Assembly (NCBI RefSeq): GCF_010730955.1
Contig: NZ_AP022577.1
Span: forward strand, 3,472,001 to 3,536,000
Source of the DNA: Mycolicibacterium aubagnense
GTDB taxonomy: Bacteria > Actinomycetota > Actinomycetes > Mycobacteriales > Mycobacteriaceae
Direction: 5' to 3'
Length of the DNA: 64,000 nucleotides
Numbering within the stretch: the stretch's first letter is position 1; each line of letters starts with the position of its first letter. The notes beneath the pieces were generated by a model. It was not told the DNA's origin, searched no databases, and saw only the letters and a list, made by a program, of their open reading frames with translations. A program made the position numbers and the translations under genes. This document shows, piece by piece, positions 18,335 to 26,624 of the stretch.

Positions 18335-19070
18335 TGTCCGCTCGCGGCAGGGGAATCGGTTGGTCGTCGTCGCGGGGTCCGAAGAAACCGAATCCCTCGA
18401 TTACCTGGGTGTCCGGCGTCGGAGCCCAGTTCCATGCGGCGATCTGACGTCGGGACCGTCGACTGTAGGCGGCGCGTAACAGCTCATAGCCGTCCACGCG
18501 CACGACCCTGGTCGGCTCACCCGAACCGCAATGCCATTGCTGCCCACGGTCATCCTCGATCAGCAGGGCAGGCGAATGACGCGCACGCAGACGCGTAAGC
18601 CGCATCATCGTTTCCAGAAACGGCTGCCAATGTTCGCGTTCCACGCGTCCCAGACTGAGTGCCTCGCGAAGGTCCGATTCGTGGCAGATGGCGTCGGCGG
18701 CGAGGTTGGGTCCGGTGAGCTTCGCGCTGGTCAGCGTTGCTTCTACAGCGGGTCCGGCGCGGTCCCATTCGGCCATCAGGTCATCGATCGGCCGATGTCG
18801 CCGCTCCTGCAGATGCCGCCTAGTCCACTGATCGGTTCCGGCGCCGTCGAGCCTGCCAGTGGCCACATCGGCCGCACCCCCGACCAGATGCGCCAGCACG
18901 TCGTGGACCGTCCAGTCGGGTGTCGCAGGTACCGGTGTGCGCAACTGCTCGGCACTGAGTTCACGAGCGAGGGCGCCGATACGCTGGCGAGCGTCACGAT
19001 AAGCGGTCTCCAGCACGAGCAATGCCCCTATCTGCTTGGCGAGTTCTGGAACGAAGTCGCTGCTTCCCAA
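18324..19070 (-). CDS. DinB-like mycothiol-dependent-enzyme family protein (MDMPI type)
   Basis: 248 residues. The N-terminal four-helix domain has the actinobacterial maleylpyruvate-isomerase/TIGR03083 pattern: TPDWTVHDVLAHLVGGAADV with a metal His, and a second His/Asp set in ICHESDLREAL. The C-terminal part matches the usual second domain. The family includes mycothiol-dependent isomerases and S-transferases. First gene of the operon with the esterase and flavoprotein. The AT-rich stretch at 19134-19190 upstream probably contains the promoter. Confidence 0.8.
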   Translation of the reverse strand: MGSSDFVPELAKQIGALLVLETAYRDARQRIGALARELSAEQLRTPVPATPDWTVHDVLAHLVGGAADVATGRLDGAGTDQWTRRHLQERRHRPIDDLMAEWDRAGPAVEATLTSAKLTGPNLAADAICHESDLREALSLGRVEREHWQPFLETMMRLTRLRARHSPALLIEDDRGQQWHCGSGEPTRVVRVDGYELLRAAYSRRSRRQIAAWNWAPTPDTQVIEGFGFFGPRDDDQPIPLPRADNAG

Positions 19071-19402
19071 AGGGTTTCAAAACGACGGGCCGCGCGGCGA
19101 CCGCGTGCCAGCTGCCGACACCCGTACGACAGTACCCCATAATTAAGAAAAATAAGCGATGTATAAGAATAGTCTAAAGGGGGTATGAGTTGGCCACTCG
19201 GTGACGGCGGCGGTTCTGTCACTGGCGCCCGCATCAGACGCCGGTGACAGAACCGAGTCTTCCGGCTCGCGCGTTTCACACGGCGTGGCGGCTCCACCGT
19301 TATTCGAGCGCTTGGCGGTGACCTGGCTGTCGTTGTCGATAGCCTGTGCGGCGAAATCCAAAGTGAGGGTTGCGCCAGCACTACCCGACAGCCGAGCGCG
19401 CG
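19071..19402. other. Intergenic region with a strong inverted repeat
   Basis: No gene is supported in these 332 bp. 19134-19190 is clearly AT-rich and probably carries the promoter of the minus-strand operon ending at 15586. At 19213-19227 and 19239-19253 gttctgtcactggcg and cgccggtgacagaac form a 15-bp stem with one mismatch and an 11-base loop. It lies 150 bp beyond the lipoprotein stop (19403) and has no T tract, so it could be a terminator or a protein-binding site. Confidence 0.6.
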
Positions 19403-19924
19403 CTATCCGGACGTGAGCTCTCCCTTGACATCGGTCGACTTAGTGGCAGTCCCGTCGCTTCGGTGGTCGAAATTGTCGCGGCACTCGCCGAGAACGTCGA
19501 TGCTCACATGCGCAACCGGTGGCTGGTTGGGCTTGGGCGGCGGTATCACCCATACCTGCACATCGACGCCATCGCGCTTGAATGTGGCGGCGTGTGAATG
19601 GAAGTCGGGGTCCGTCTGCCAACCGCGTTCCCGAAATTGAGTTAGTACTGATTCAGGAGTCACTTCACGGGACCGGTCGGCCCCGGGCATCCACAAACCC
19701 ATACTGACGTGACCGCGGAATGGCGATTTGCCGTAGTCGTTGCAGGAATCGTAAACGAACGATGCGTCAGCGACGTCCGCGCCCAGATCGGTAATCACCT
19801 GGCGGGAGACGTCAATGACCTGGCGGCGCGCTTCTTGCGGAGAGATCGGATTCAACACGAAATCAGAGCACCCAGTCACAGCCAGCAGCGCGAGCAGCGC
19901 CGCGGAAACACGTAGGCGTGTCAA
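19403..19924 (-). CDS. Secreted lipoprotein downstream of the WXG-like/DUF1023 hydrolase
   Basis: 173 residues with a classic lipoprotein signal peptide: MTRLRVSAALLALLAVTGC, lipidated Cys19. The mature part (VIDVSRQVITDLGADVADASFVYDSCNDYG...PFRGHVSMGLWMP) matches no named family that I recognise. The same general layout occurs in small mycobacterial lipoproteins encoded beside secreted proteins. It lies 33 bp after the hydrolase gene on the same strand, so a role as partner or immunity protein is possible but unproven. Confidence 0.8.
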   Translation of the reverse strand: MTRLRVSAALLALLAVTGCSDFVLNPISPQEARRQVIDVSRQVITDLGADVADASFVYDSCNDYGKSPFRGHVSMGLWMPGADRSREVTPESVLTQFRERGWQTDPDFHSHAATFKRDGVDVQVWVIPPPKPNQPPVAHVSIDVLGECRDNFDHRSDGTATKSTDVKGELTSG

Positions 19925-19957
19925 TCGTCATCTCTCCCTGTCGGTTTGGGTTCATCG

Positions 19958-21778
19958 CTAGCCATCTTTCCCTTTATGGCGATGGTCGTTGTGGGGAACG
20001 CGTACCAACTCCGGATCGACTACCGGGGGAATGGGCGACCCCGGAATCGGCGGGAAGTACGTCTTGTGTCGGTGTCCGGCGGTCATGCCGTCATGCTCGA
20101 GCGCGTCACCGTGCCCCGACACAATGTCGGCGATGCTAAACAACGACTCCGATCCAGGCGTGAAGTACTCGCTGTGATCATGGATCGGATTTATGCTGAC
20201 GCCCGGTACCTCTGCGTGGAACCGAGTGGAACCGTACCCATCCATGGCAGGGTCGGCCCCTAACCCGACGCCGGGCACGTTGATATGTTCCTGCCCAAAA
20301 TTCGTGACGGGGTCCGACGAGGCCGCCCCCACATATAAGTGGCCACCGGGCGGCAGGTGGAAATCGGCGGCCGACTTGGCGAGATCCGTTCCTGGGCAGC
20401 CGACCAGGACGACGTCGTCTGCGCGCATGCCGTATCCGGCCGCCGCATCGGCCACCGTCGTCGACCCATATGAATGACCAATCACCGTGGTGTGCGAGTG
20501 CGCGCCCTCGTGCGTGACAGCCAACGCATTGACGTCCGCAGCAAGAATCTGGGCGCCGTCACGAGCCATGAACGGCTCGGCTACCCCCACGCCTCTCGCA
20601 TCCAGGCCTGGAGCGTCATACCCCATCCATTGCAATACTGCCGTGGAGCTGCCTGGATCCGCCTTGTTCGCCTCGTTGTACATATTGACGGCGCTGCCGT
20701 CCGCCATCGTGTCGCCGGCCACGGAGGTGGTGAAGCCGGACACCATTACCGTGGTGTTCTTCGCCGTGTCGGGGTTACCGAGCGCGATCGCGGCCGAACC
20801 CTTGCCGCCGAACGCCTCGGGGTCGTACTTGACCAGGAAGATCTCGGGCGCATTGCGGTCGGCGTCCCTCGCGGTGGCGTCCTTGTTGAACGCGTCTTGG
20901 ATTTTGCAGGCATTCTTATAGCGATCCATCGTGGGGCCGGTCAGCCCATAGAGCTCAGGGTGCGCGAGAACCTCATCCCTAGTCACTCCGCGCGATTCCG
21001 CGATCGTGTCGGGCAGGTGGAGGTCGCGCTCCCAGACCTTCCGGTTGGCCTTGTCCCGGTCCACGATCGGAACACCGTTGAGGTTGCCCAATTTCTCGGG
21101 CCACTTGTCGCGCAGTTCGGCCTGCTTGTCCGGCGGCAGCGAATCCCACCACTTCTTGACGTCCTCGGGGCTCTTGTTGGTCGGGATTTGCGAGCCGTCG
21201 TCGTAGGGTGGCGTGTCCTGTGGTAGGTCGCCGATGCCGAGTTTGGCCGGCGAGCCGTCCAGGCCGCCAACTGCGGTGCGTAGATTCTGGCTCAGCTGCC
21301 GATCGGTGGTGTCGAAGCGGGCCAACAGCGTCTTGACCGTGACGGAGTTGGTCGCCGCGAGCTGGAGCACTTTCATCTCGTTGACGGTGCTGGCCTTGGC
21401 GTATTGGTCCAGTGGGCTGCCCGGACGGACCCCGACCGTGCCGTCAGGGGAGACTTGCCAGCCCTGACCAGTGAGCTGACTGACCGTATTGACCACGTTG
21501 ATCCGGTCCGCTGAGAGTTGTGTGCCGCCAGCCTGCAGCACCGCCTGCGCACGGCCGAGGGCATCGTGGATCTGTTGCATCCGTGCCATCGTCGGTTGCA
21601 CCTTGGCGACCGCAGCATCAGAAGCGGTGCCCTGCCAGCTCCCCCGCAGCCCATCGATCGTGGCGCGCTGCGCGTCGATCTGGCCGGCCAGCCGCGACGC
21701 CTTGCCACCCAGTTCAGCTGCCGACTCAGTCAACGACTCCGGCCGCGACGCCTCCACCTGCGGCACCGTCACCGCCAT
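19958..21778 (-). CDS. WXG-like domain fused to DUF1023 alpha/beta hydrolase, probable ESX-type substrate
   Basis: 606 residues. The first ~110 are helical with a WXG-like turn (LRGSWQGTASDAA), resembling ESX/type VII secreted proteins. The middle and C-terminal parts are the actinobacterial DUF1023 hydrolase domain: the nucleophile elbow is TTVIGHSYGSTTVADAA with VVLVGCPGTDLAKSA after it, and a late His-rich segment (NPIHDHSEYF) may supply the catalytic His. There is no Sec signal. The EspC-like gene lies 49 bp upstream and the lipoprotein 33 bp downstream. Substrate and target are unknown. Confidence 0.85.
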   Translation of the reverse strand: MAVTVPQVEASRPESLTESAAELGGKASRLAGQIDAQRATIDGLRGSWQGTASDAAVAKVQPTMARMQQIHDALGRAQAVLQAGGTQLSADRINVVNTVSQLTGQGWQVSPDGTVGVRPGSPLDQYAKASTVNEMKVLQLAATNSVTVKTLLARFDTTDRQLSQNLRTAVGGLDGSPAKLGIGDLPQDTPPYDDGSQIPTNKSPEDVKKWWDSLPPDKQAELRDKWPEKLGNLNGVPIVDRDKANRKVWERDLHLPDTIAESRGVTRDEVLAHPELYGLTGPTMDRYKNACKIQDAFNKDATARDADRNAPEIFLVKYDPEAFGGKGSAAIALGNPDTAKNTTVMVSGFTTSVAGDTMADGSAVNMYNEANKADPGSSTAVLQWMGYDAPGLDARGVGVAEPFMARDGAQILAADVNALAVTHEGAHSHTTVIGHSYGSTTVADAAAGYGMRADDVVLVGCPGTDLAKSAADFHLPPGGHLYVGAASSDPVTNFGQEHINVPGVGLGADPAMDGYGSTRFHAEVPGVSINPIHDHSEYFTPGSESLFSIADIVSGHGDALEHDGMTAGHRHKTYFPPIPGSPIPPVVDPELVRVPHNDHRHKGKDG

Positions 21779-21827
21779 CAGCGCCCCCGGGCCTCAGCAA
21801 CAGCCGATTGAACAGCGGCACAGACGA

Positions 21828-22127
21828 TCACCGGATGAGCCGGTCCAAGCGCTCACCGATCTCCTTATCGGCTCGCTGATACCTGTCAGCGGCCGTCGAC
21901 AACTTGCCCGCATGTGACGCCAACTCCTCGTGCGCCGCCGTAACCGCCACATTGAACAACTCGCCCACTAGTCGGCACCCGGACTCACTATGGAGCCCAG
22001 ACACTCCCTCCCCAGCGCTGCTCATCGACTCATGTACCGCCATCGTCGATATGAACGTCGCTACCTCTGTCTGCGCCCGCGCAGCATCACGCAGTGCCTT
22101 CGGATCCACCCGTAACACCCCCGCCAT
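21828..22127 (-). CDS. EspC-like / ESX secretion-associated small protein (DUF2580 type)
   Basis: A 99-residue helical protein starting MAGVLRVDPKALRDAARAQ, a typical N-terminus of EspC/DUF2580 proteins. Near the C-terminus Y83-Q-R-A-D87 fits the type VII secretion signal YxxxD/E. The frame is open far upstream, but the family start fits the ATG at 22127. It precedes the hydrolase gene in the same orientation and could be its secretion partner, as EspC/EspA- and WXG100-type pairs are for other ESX substrates. Confidence 0.8.
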   Translation of the reverse strand: MAGVLRVDPKALRDAARAQTEVATFISTMAVHESMSSAGEGVSGLHSESGCRLVGELFNVAVTAAHEELASHAGKLSTAADRYQRADKEIGERLDRLIR

Positions 22128-23093
22128 ACACCCAATCGTAAATCCACCCGCGACCCCATCAATGCACCTATTTGGGTCTTCCTCGGGTTGCGTGGCCGAA
22201 CGAGGTCGTTCGCGTATCGCCTGCGCACACAGCACGACCGGCCCACCAATCAGCCGGCCCGACAAGTGGGCGCTGAGGTCAATCCAGGCCCGGGAAACGG
22301 GAAATCTGTTGTTATACTTAGCAATTGGTGCTCGCTCGCGGCTCAAGCGGCGAGGTTCCGCCACATTTGTCGAATAGCAGGACAGAGGGGTGGCGATGAT
22401 CTCGAACTCACCTGTGGTGCTGCGCAACCCGTACACGGTTTGACGAACACGTCCAAGCCGGGCGTCGACGCTCCCCCAAATGCAGTTCTGGCGAAGAGAG
22501 CTGGCACCAAAACCGATTGCGGCGGAGCCGATTACAACGATCTAACGACGAAACCCGCCACCGGATCTTTAAACCTGGTCTACCTGACCGCTGCGTCGCT
22601 GAGGTCCACGGTGTTGCCATCTGCCCGGTACCCCTCAACCGGCTGCAGCGCGTACCCGTCGGGGATGTCCCCGGTTGTGTGATACGTATAGAACAGTTCG
22701 GCGGCCTCGTCGGCGGCGAATACCTGCGAGCGGCTGATCAGCTTCACACCGTGGGCTAGCTGGATCGGGACATCCACGGGCGCTGTGCCTGCGTGCCGGT
22801 GACCGATCGTGTATCTGACCGAATCGACGTCCCACTGCTGGCCGCTTACACCGAATCGTCAACTGGAAGAAGGACTTTCGCTTCTGGTCATCGACCTGAA
22901 CACTGGCGCTTGGGCCCTCAAGTACTCACATCTCCAAGACTTGCCTGAACTGGACCTCGGCTATCGGCTGCTCGTCGCGGAACTCGACTAACTGCGCTGC
23001 GTCTCGGCGAGCTTTCGGCTCACCTAATGTTCCTCGCCTGGCCGACGGAATCAAGCTGTGGGAATGTTGAAGGCTCGCGATCGGGGGTTCACA
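22128..23093. other. 966-bp region without an intact gene; possible remnant of an immunity-type gene
   Basis: No complete gene is supported here. On the minus strand, about 22850 to 22580, an open stretch lacking a proper start reads like a protein C-terminus (VFAADEAAELFYTYHTTGD, then IPDGYALQPVEGY). I recall similar endings in Imm1-type immunity proteins. A stop lies just upstream of it in frame. On the plus strand 22809-22991 could encode a 60-residue peptide, but it overlaps this stretch and has no family match. TATACTTA near 22313 could be a promoter element. Confidence 0.45.
22580..22777 (-). pseudogene. Possible truncated Imm1-like immunity gene
   Basis: A GTG-initiated 65-residue stretch (LISRSQVFAADEAAELFYTY, then HTTGDIPDGYALQPVEGY). 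The coherent composition continues upstream of the GTG to a stop near 22851, so the 5' part is probably lost. It lies upstream of and on the same strand as the EspC-like/DUF1023/lipoprotein genes. The family assignment rests on remembered similarity and is weak. Confidence 0.35.
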
Positions 23094-24740
23094 GTGAAAT
23101 GGGCAGCAAGGTCATTGTGCGCGGCGGTAACGGGCGCGGTGCTCGCCGCGTCGGCGTGCAGCCTGGAAGGCGCCCGCGGCAACTATGGCACCGGCCCGGA
23201 CGCGATCATCACCGTCAACGGCGGGGAACCACAGAACGGTCTGGTGCCCACCAACACCAATGAGAACATGGGAGGGCGCGTCGTCGATTCGTTGTTCACG
23301 GGGCTCTATAGCTACACCGCCGACGGCGCGCCGGTGTTGGCGAACGCGGAGTCCGTGGACACCACCGACAACCAGCACTACACGGTTCACCTCGTACGGG
23401 ACTGGACCTTCACCGACGGCACCCCGGTGCGGGCCGAAAACTACGTCCGCGCATGGAATTTCGGTGCGGCCACGGTCAATGGACAGCTGCAGCAGAGCTT
23501 CTTCTCGCCGATCGAGGGATACGACGCCGTCGCTGCCGAGGGTTCCCCGCTGACAGAGATGTCGGGCTTGAAGGTGGTCGACGACTACACCTTCACGGTG
23601 CGCCTCACCAGCCCCAACATCGACTTCAAGCTGGGGCTCGGGTTTACGCCATTCAAGCCATTGCCCGATGTGTTCTTCACCGAGGGCGCAGCCAAGTTCG
23701 GCGAGCATCCCGTCGGTAACGGCCCGTACATGCTGAAGGGCCCGGACGCCTGGCTGCACAACGTCAAGCTCGACGTGGTGCGCAACCCGAATTACAAGGG
23801 TCCGGACAAGCCGAAGAACGGTGGCCTGAGCTTCATCTTCTACAGCAGCTTCGACACCGCGTACACCGACCTCGAGTCCGGCAACCTCGACGTACTCGAC
23901 ACGGTGCCGGTGAGTGCATTGGGCACTTATCAGAAAGTGCTCGGGAGCCGGGCACTGACCAAACCGACCGCCCAGAACCTGCAGCTCGGAATCCCTTACT
24001 ACCTGCCGCATTTCAGCGGCGAGGAGGGGCGGCTACGACGCGCGGCGATTTCGATGGCGATCAACCGGCCCGAGATCATCAAGGCGATCTTCCGCGGCGC
24101 CCGCGGTGCGGCGCAGGACTTCACCGCCCGGTCGTTACCGGGCTGGGACCCGAACATCCCGGGCAATGATGTGCTGAAGTTCGATCCGGTCAAAGCCAGG
24201 CAGCTGTGGGCGCAGGCTAACGGGATCGCGCCGTGGTCGGGATCATTCGAGGTCGCGTACAACTCCGACGGCGATCACCAGGTGTGGGTTGACGCGTTAT
24301 CGAACCAGTTGAAGAACACGCTCGACATCGACGCGCACGGCGCTCCGCAGCCGACGTTCAAGCAGGTCCGGGACGAAATCACCAAGTGGACCATTCGGAC
24401 CGCGTTCCGAAGCGGGTGGCAGGGCGACTATCCGTCAATGATCGAGTTCCTTCAGCCCCAGTTCGTGACCGGCGCGGGCTCCAACGATCCGGTCTACAGT
24501 TCACGGGCTTTCGACGCGAAGCTGACCGAGGCCGAACGGGCGCTCGATCCGAACCAGTCGTATGCGTTGGTCAATCAGGCCCAGGCAATCCTCCTGCACG
24601 ATCTCCCGGTGATCCCGCTTTGGGACTACACCGCTGCCGGGGGCGTCGGGCCGGGTGTGACGGCCCAGCTGACCTGGAACGGTCTGGCTGATTTCACCCA
24701 GATCACCAAGAGCGACGTCGCCGAGAACACCAAGGGATAG
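23094..24740 (+). CDS. dppA: Peptide ABC transporter substrate-binding lipoprotein, DppA type
   Basis: 548 residues. A lipoprotein signal leads to AASAC with the lipidated Cys, then an SBP_bac_5 domain: ITVNGGEPQNGLVPTNTNEN, GGRVVDSLFTGLYSY, WTFTDGTPVRAENYVRAWN, PVGNGPYMLKG. It should capture di- or oligopeptides outside the membrane. The GTG start at 23094 is chosen for its GGGGG Shine-Dalgarno and proper signal peptide length; 23058 is an alternative. It begins a dppA-B-C-D operon, the gene order and sizes of M. tuberculosis dppABCD. Confidence 0.88.
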   Translation: MKWAARSLCAAVTGAVLAASACSLEGARGNYGTGPDAIITVNGGEPQNGLVPTNTNENMGGRVVDSLFTGLYSYTADGAPVLANAESVDTTDNQHYTVHLVRDWTFTDGTPVRAENYVRAWNFGAATVNGQLQQSFFSPIEGYDAVAAEGSPLTEMSGLKVVDDYTFTVRLTSPNIDFKLGLGFTPFKPLPDVFFTEGAAKFGEHPVGNGPYMLKGPDAWLHNVKLDVVRNPNYKGPDKPKNGGLSFIFYSSFDTAYTDLESGNLDVLDTVPVSALGTYQKVLGSRALTKPTAQNLQLGIPYYLPHFSGEEGRLRRAAISMAINRPEIIKAIFRGARGAAQDFTARSLPGWDPNIPGNDVLKFDPVKARQLWAQANGIAPWSGSFEVAYNSDGDHQVWVDALSNQLKNTLDIDAHGAPQPTFKQVRDEITKWTIRTAFRSGWQGDYPSMIEFLQPQFVTGAGSNDPVYSSRAFDAKLTEAERALDPNQSYALVNQAQAILLHDLPVIPLWDYTAAGGVGPGVTAQLTWNGLADFTQITKSDVAENTKG

Positions 24741-24743
24741 CCG

Positions 24744-25669
24744 ATGTTGAGATACGGATTGAGCCGGCTCGGACAGCTGGTGATCGTGTTCTTCGGCGCC
24801 ACTTTCCTGATCTATGCGCTTGTCTTCCTGTTGCCCGCCGACCCGATCTCCGCGCTGGGCGGCGGCAAGCCCATGTCGCCCGCGCTGATCGCGACGCTGC
24901 GCGCGCAGTACCACTTGGACCAGCCGTTCTACCTGCAGTACTGGCACTACATCAGCGGGTGTTCCGGTTGGACTTCGGGACCTCGTTCTCGGGCCAGCCG
25001 GTGTTCGACGTGATGAAGCGCGCCTTCCCCGTTACGGTCGACCTCGCGCTCATCGCGATCGCCGTCGAGGCGGTATTCGGTGTGACGTTCGGCGTGCTGG
25101 CGGGTTTGAACAAGGGAAAGTGGTTCGACACCACGATCCTGATCGTGACGCTTCTCGTCGTCGCCGTCCCGATCTTCGTGATCGGCTTTGCGGCTCAGTA
25201 CCTGTTCGGTGTGCGCTGGCAGATCGTCCCCGTCACCGTCGGCGGCCACCTCGACCTCTATCACCTGCTGTTGCCCGGATTCGTGCTCGGTGCGGTGTCG
25301 TTCGCATATGTTGTCCGGCTGACCCGTTCGTCGATCGCGGAGAACCTCTCGGCGGACTACGTGCGGACCGCCACGGCGAAGGGGCTGTCCCGCCCGCGGG
25401 TGATCGTGGTGCACGTGCTTCGCAACTCGCTGATCCCGGTGGTGACGTTTCTCGGCGCCGACCTCGGTGTGCTGATGGGCGGCGCGATCGTCACGGAGGG
25501 AATCTTCAACATTCCAGGAGTGGGCGGAACCATCTATCAGGCGGTGATCCGCGGCGAGTCGTCGACCGTCGTGTCCTTCGTCACCGTGCTTGTGCTCATC
25601 TACCTGGCGTCCAACGTGGTGGTCGACTTGCTCTACGCCGCCCTCGACCCGAGGATCCGCTATGCCTGA
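24744..25669 (+). pseudogene. dppB: Peptide ABC permease DppB with a single-base frameshift
   Basis: Joining two frames gives 308 residues with normal DppB/OppB features: an N-terminal MLRYGLSRLGQLVIVFFGATF helix, AIAVEAVFGVTFGVLAGL, and the EAA loop DYVRTATAKGLSRPRVIVVHVLRNSLIPV. The break is at the G run 24957-24959: GGG where GGGG would restore ISGVFRLDFGTSFSG. As written only 89 residues would be made from the first start. The rest looks under normal constraint, so a consensus error or a very recent mutation is likely. It starts three bases after dppA. Confidence 0.85.
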
Positions 25670-26624
25670 GACCCCGACCCAACCCACTCTGTACCCCGGC
25701 CAGGAGCGTTTCGTCGCGGGCCCAGACGTGGTCAGCGTGGCCGCGGTCGACGCGGTCGACGACGCCGACGTGCAGCCCGCCGGTTTCTGGAAGTCGGCGT
25801 GGCTGGAGCTGCGCGCCAAGCCGGAGTTCATCGTGTCGATGGTGCTGCTGGCCATGATCCTGGTCGTCGTGCTCTTCCCGGGACTGCTCACCAGCCAGGA
25901 CCCGCATTACGGCTCGCTCGAGCAGTCGCTGCTCCCGCCCAGCTCCGAGCACTGGTTCGGGACTGACCGGCAGGGCTACGACATCTACACCCGAACGATC
26001 TACGGCGCTCGTGCTTCGGTGGCGGTGGGCGTGCTGACCACGATCGTCGTGGTCCTGATCGGCGGCCTGCTCGGCAGCGTAGCCGGGTTCTTCGGTGGCT
26101 GGATCGACTCGGTGATCGCGCGGCTGGCGGACATCTTCTTCGGTATCCCGCTGATCCTGGCGGCGGTGGTCACGATGCAGATGATCAGCTCCCGCACCGT
26201 GTTCACCGTGGTGATCGTGCTCGCGGTCTTCAGCTGGCCGCAGATCGCGCGCATCGCCCGGTCGGCCGCGATCGCGGTCCGCAACGAGGAGTTCATCACG
26301 GCGGCGCGCTCGCTGGGAGCGTCGCGGGTTCGCACCCTGTTCACCCACGTCATACCCAACGCGCTGGGTCCGGTGATCGTGGTCGGCACCATCTCGCTGG
26401 GCATCTTCATCGTCACCGAGGCGACCCTGTCGTATCTCGGCATCGGATTACCGTCCACGGCAGTGTCGTGGGGCATCGACATCGCGGCCGGGCAGCAACT
26501 GCTCCGCGAGGGCACGCCGATCCTGTTCTACCCCGCGGCGGCGCTGGCGATCACCGTGCTCACCTTCATGATGCTCGGTGACGTGTTGCGCGACGCGCTG
26601 GACCCGAAGGCGAGGACCCGCTGA
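25662..26624 (+). CDS. dppC: Peptide ABC transporter permease DppC
   Basis: 320 residues. A cytoplasmic N-terminus precedes the OppC-type N-terminal helix ([21 protein letters not shown]). The periplasmic [21 protein letters not shown] segment and [21 protein letters not shown] follow, and then the EAA loop [28 protein letters not shown] 25662 overlaps the end of dppB by eight bases. Its stop overlaps the dppD start (TGATG). The reading frame is intact. Confidence 0.92.
   Translation: MPETPTQPTLYPGQERFVAGPDVVSVAAVDAVDDADVQPAGFWKSAWLELRAKPEFIVSMVLLAMILVVVLFPGLLTSQDPHYGSLEQSLLPPSSEHWFGTDRQGYDIYTRTIYGARASVAVGVLTTIVVVLIGGLLGSVAGFFGGWIDSVIARLADIFFGIPLILAAVVTMQMISSRTVFTVVIVLAVFSWPQIARIARSAAIAVRNEEFITAARSLGASRVRTLFTHVIPNALGPVIVVGTISLGIFIVTEATLSYLGIGLPSTAVSWGIDIAAGQQLLREGTPILFYPAAALAITVLTFMMLGDVLRDALDPKARTR

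Noticed and set aside
22809..22991. 60-codon plus-strand frame ending YRLLVAELD
   Set aside because: It overlaps the minus-strand immunity-like remnant, has no clear start signal and no recognised family.
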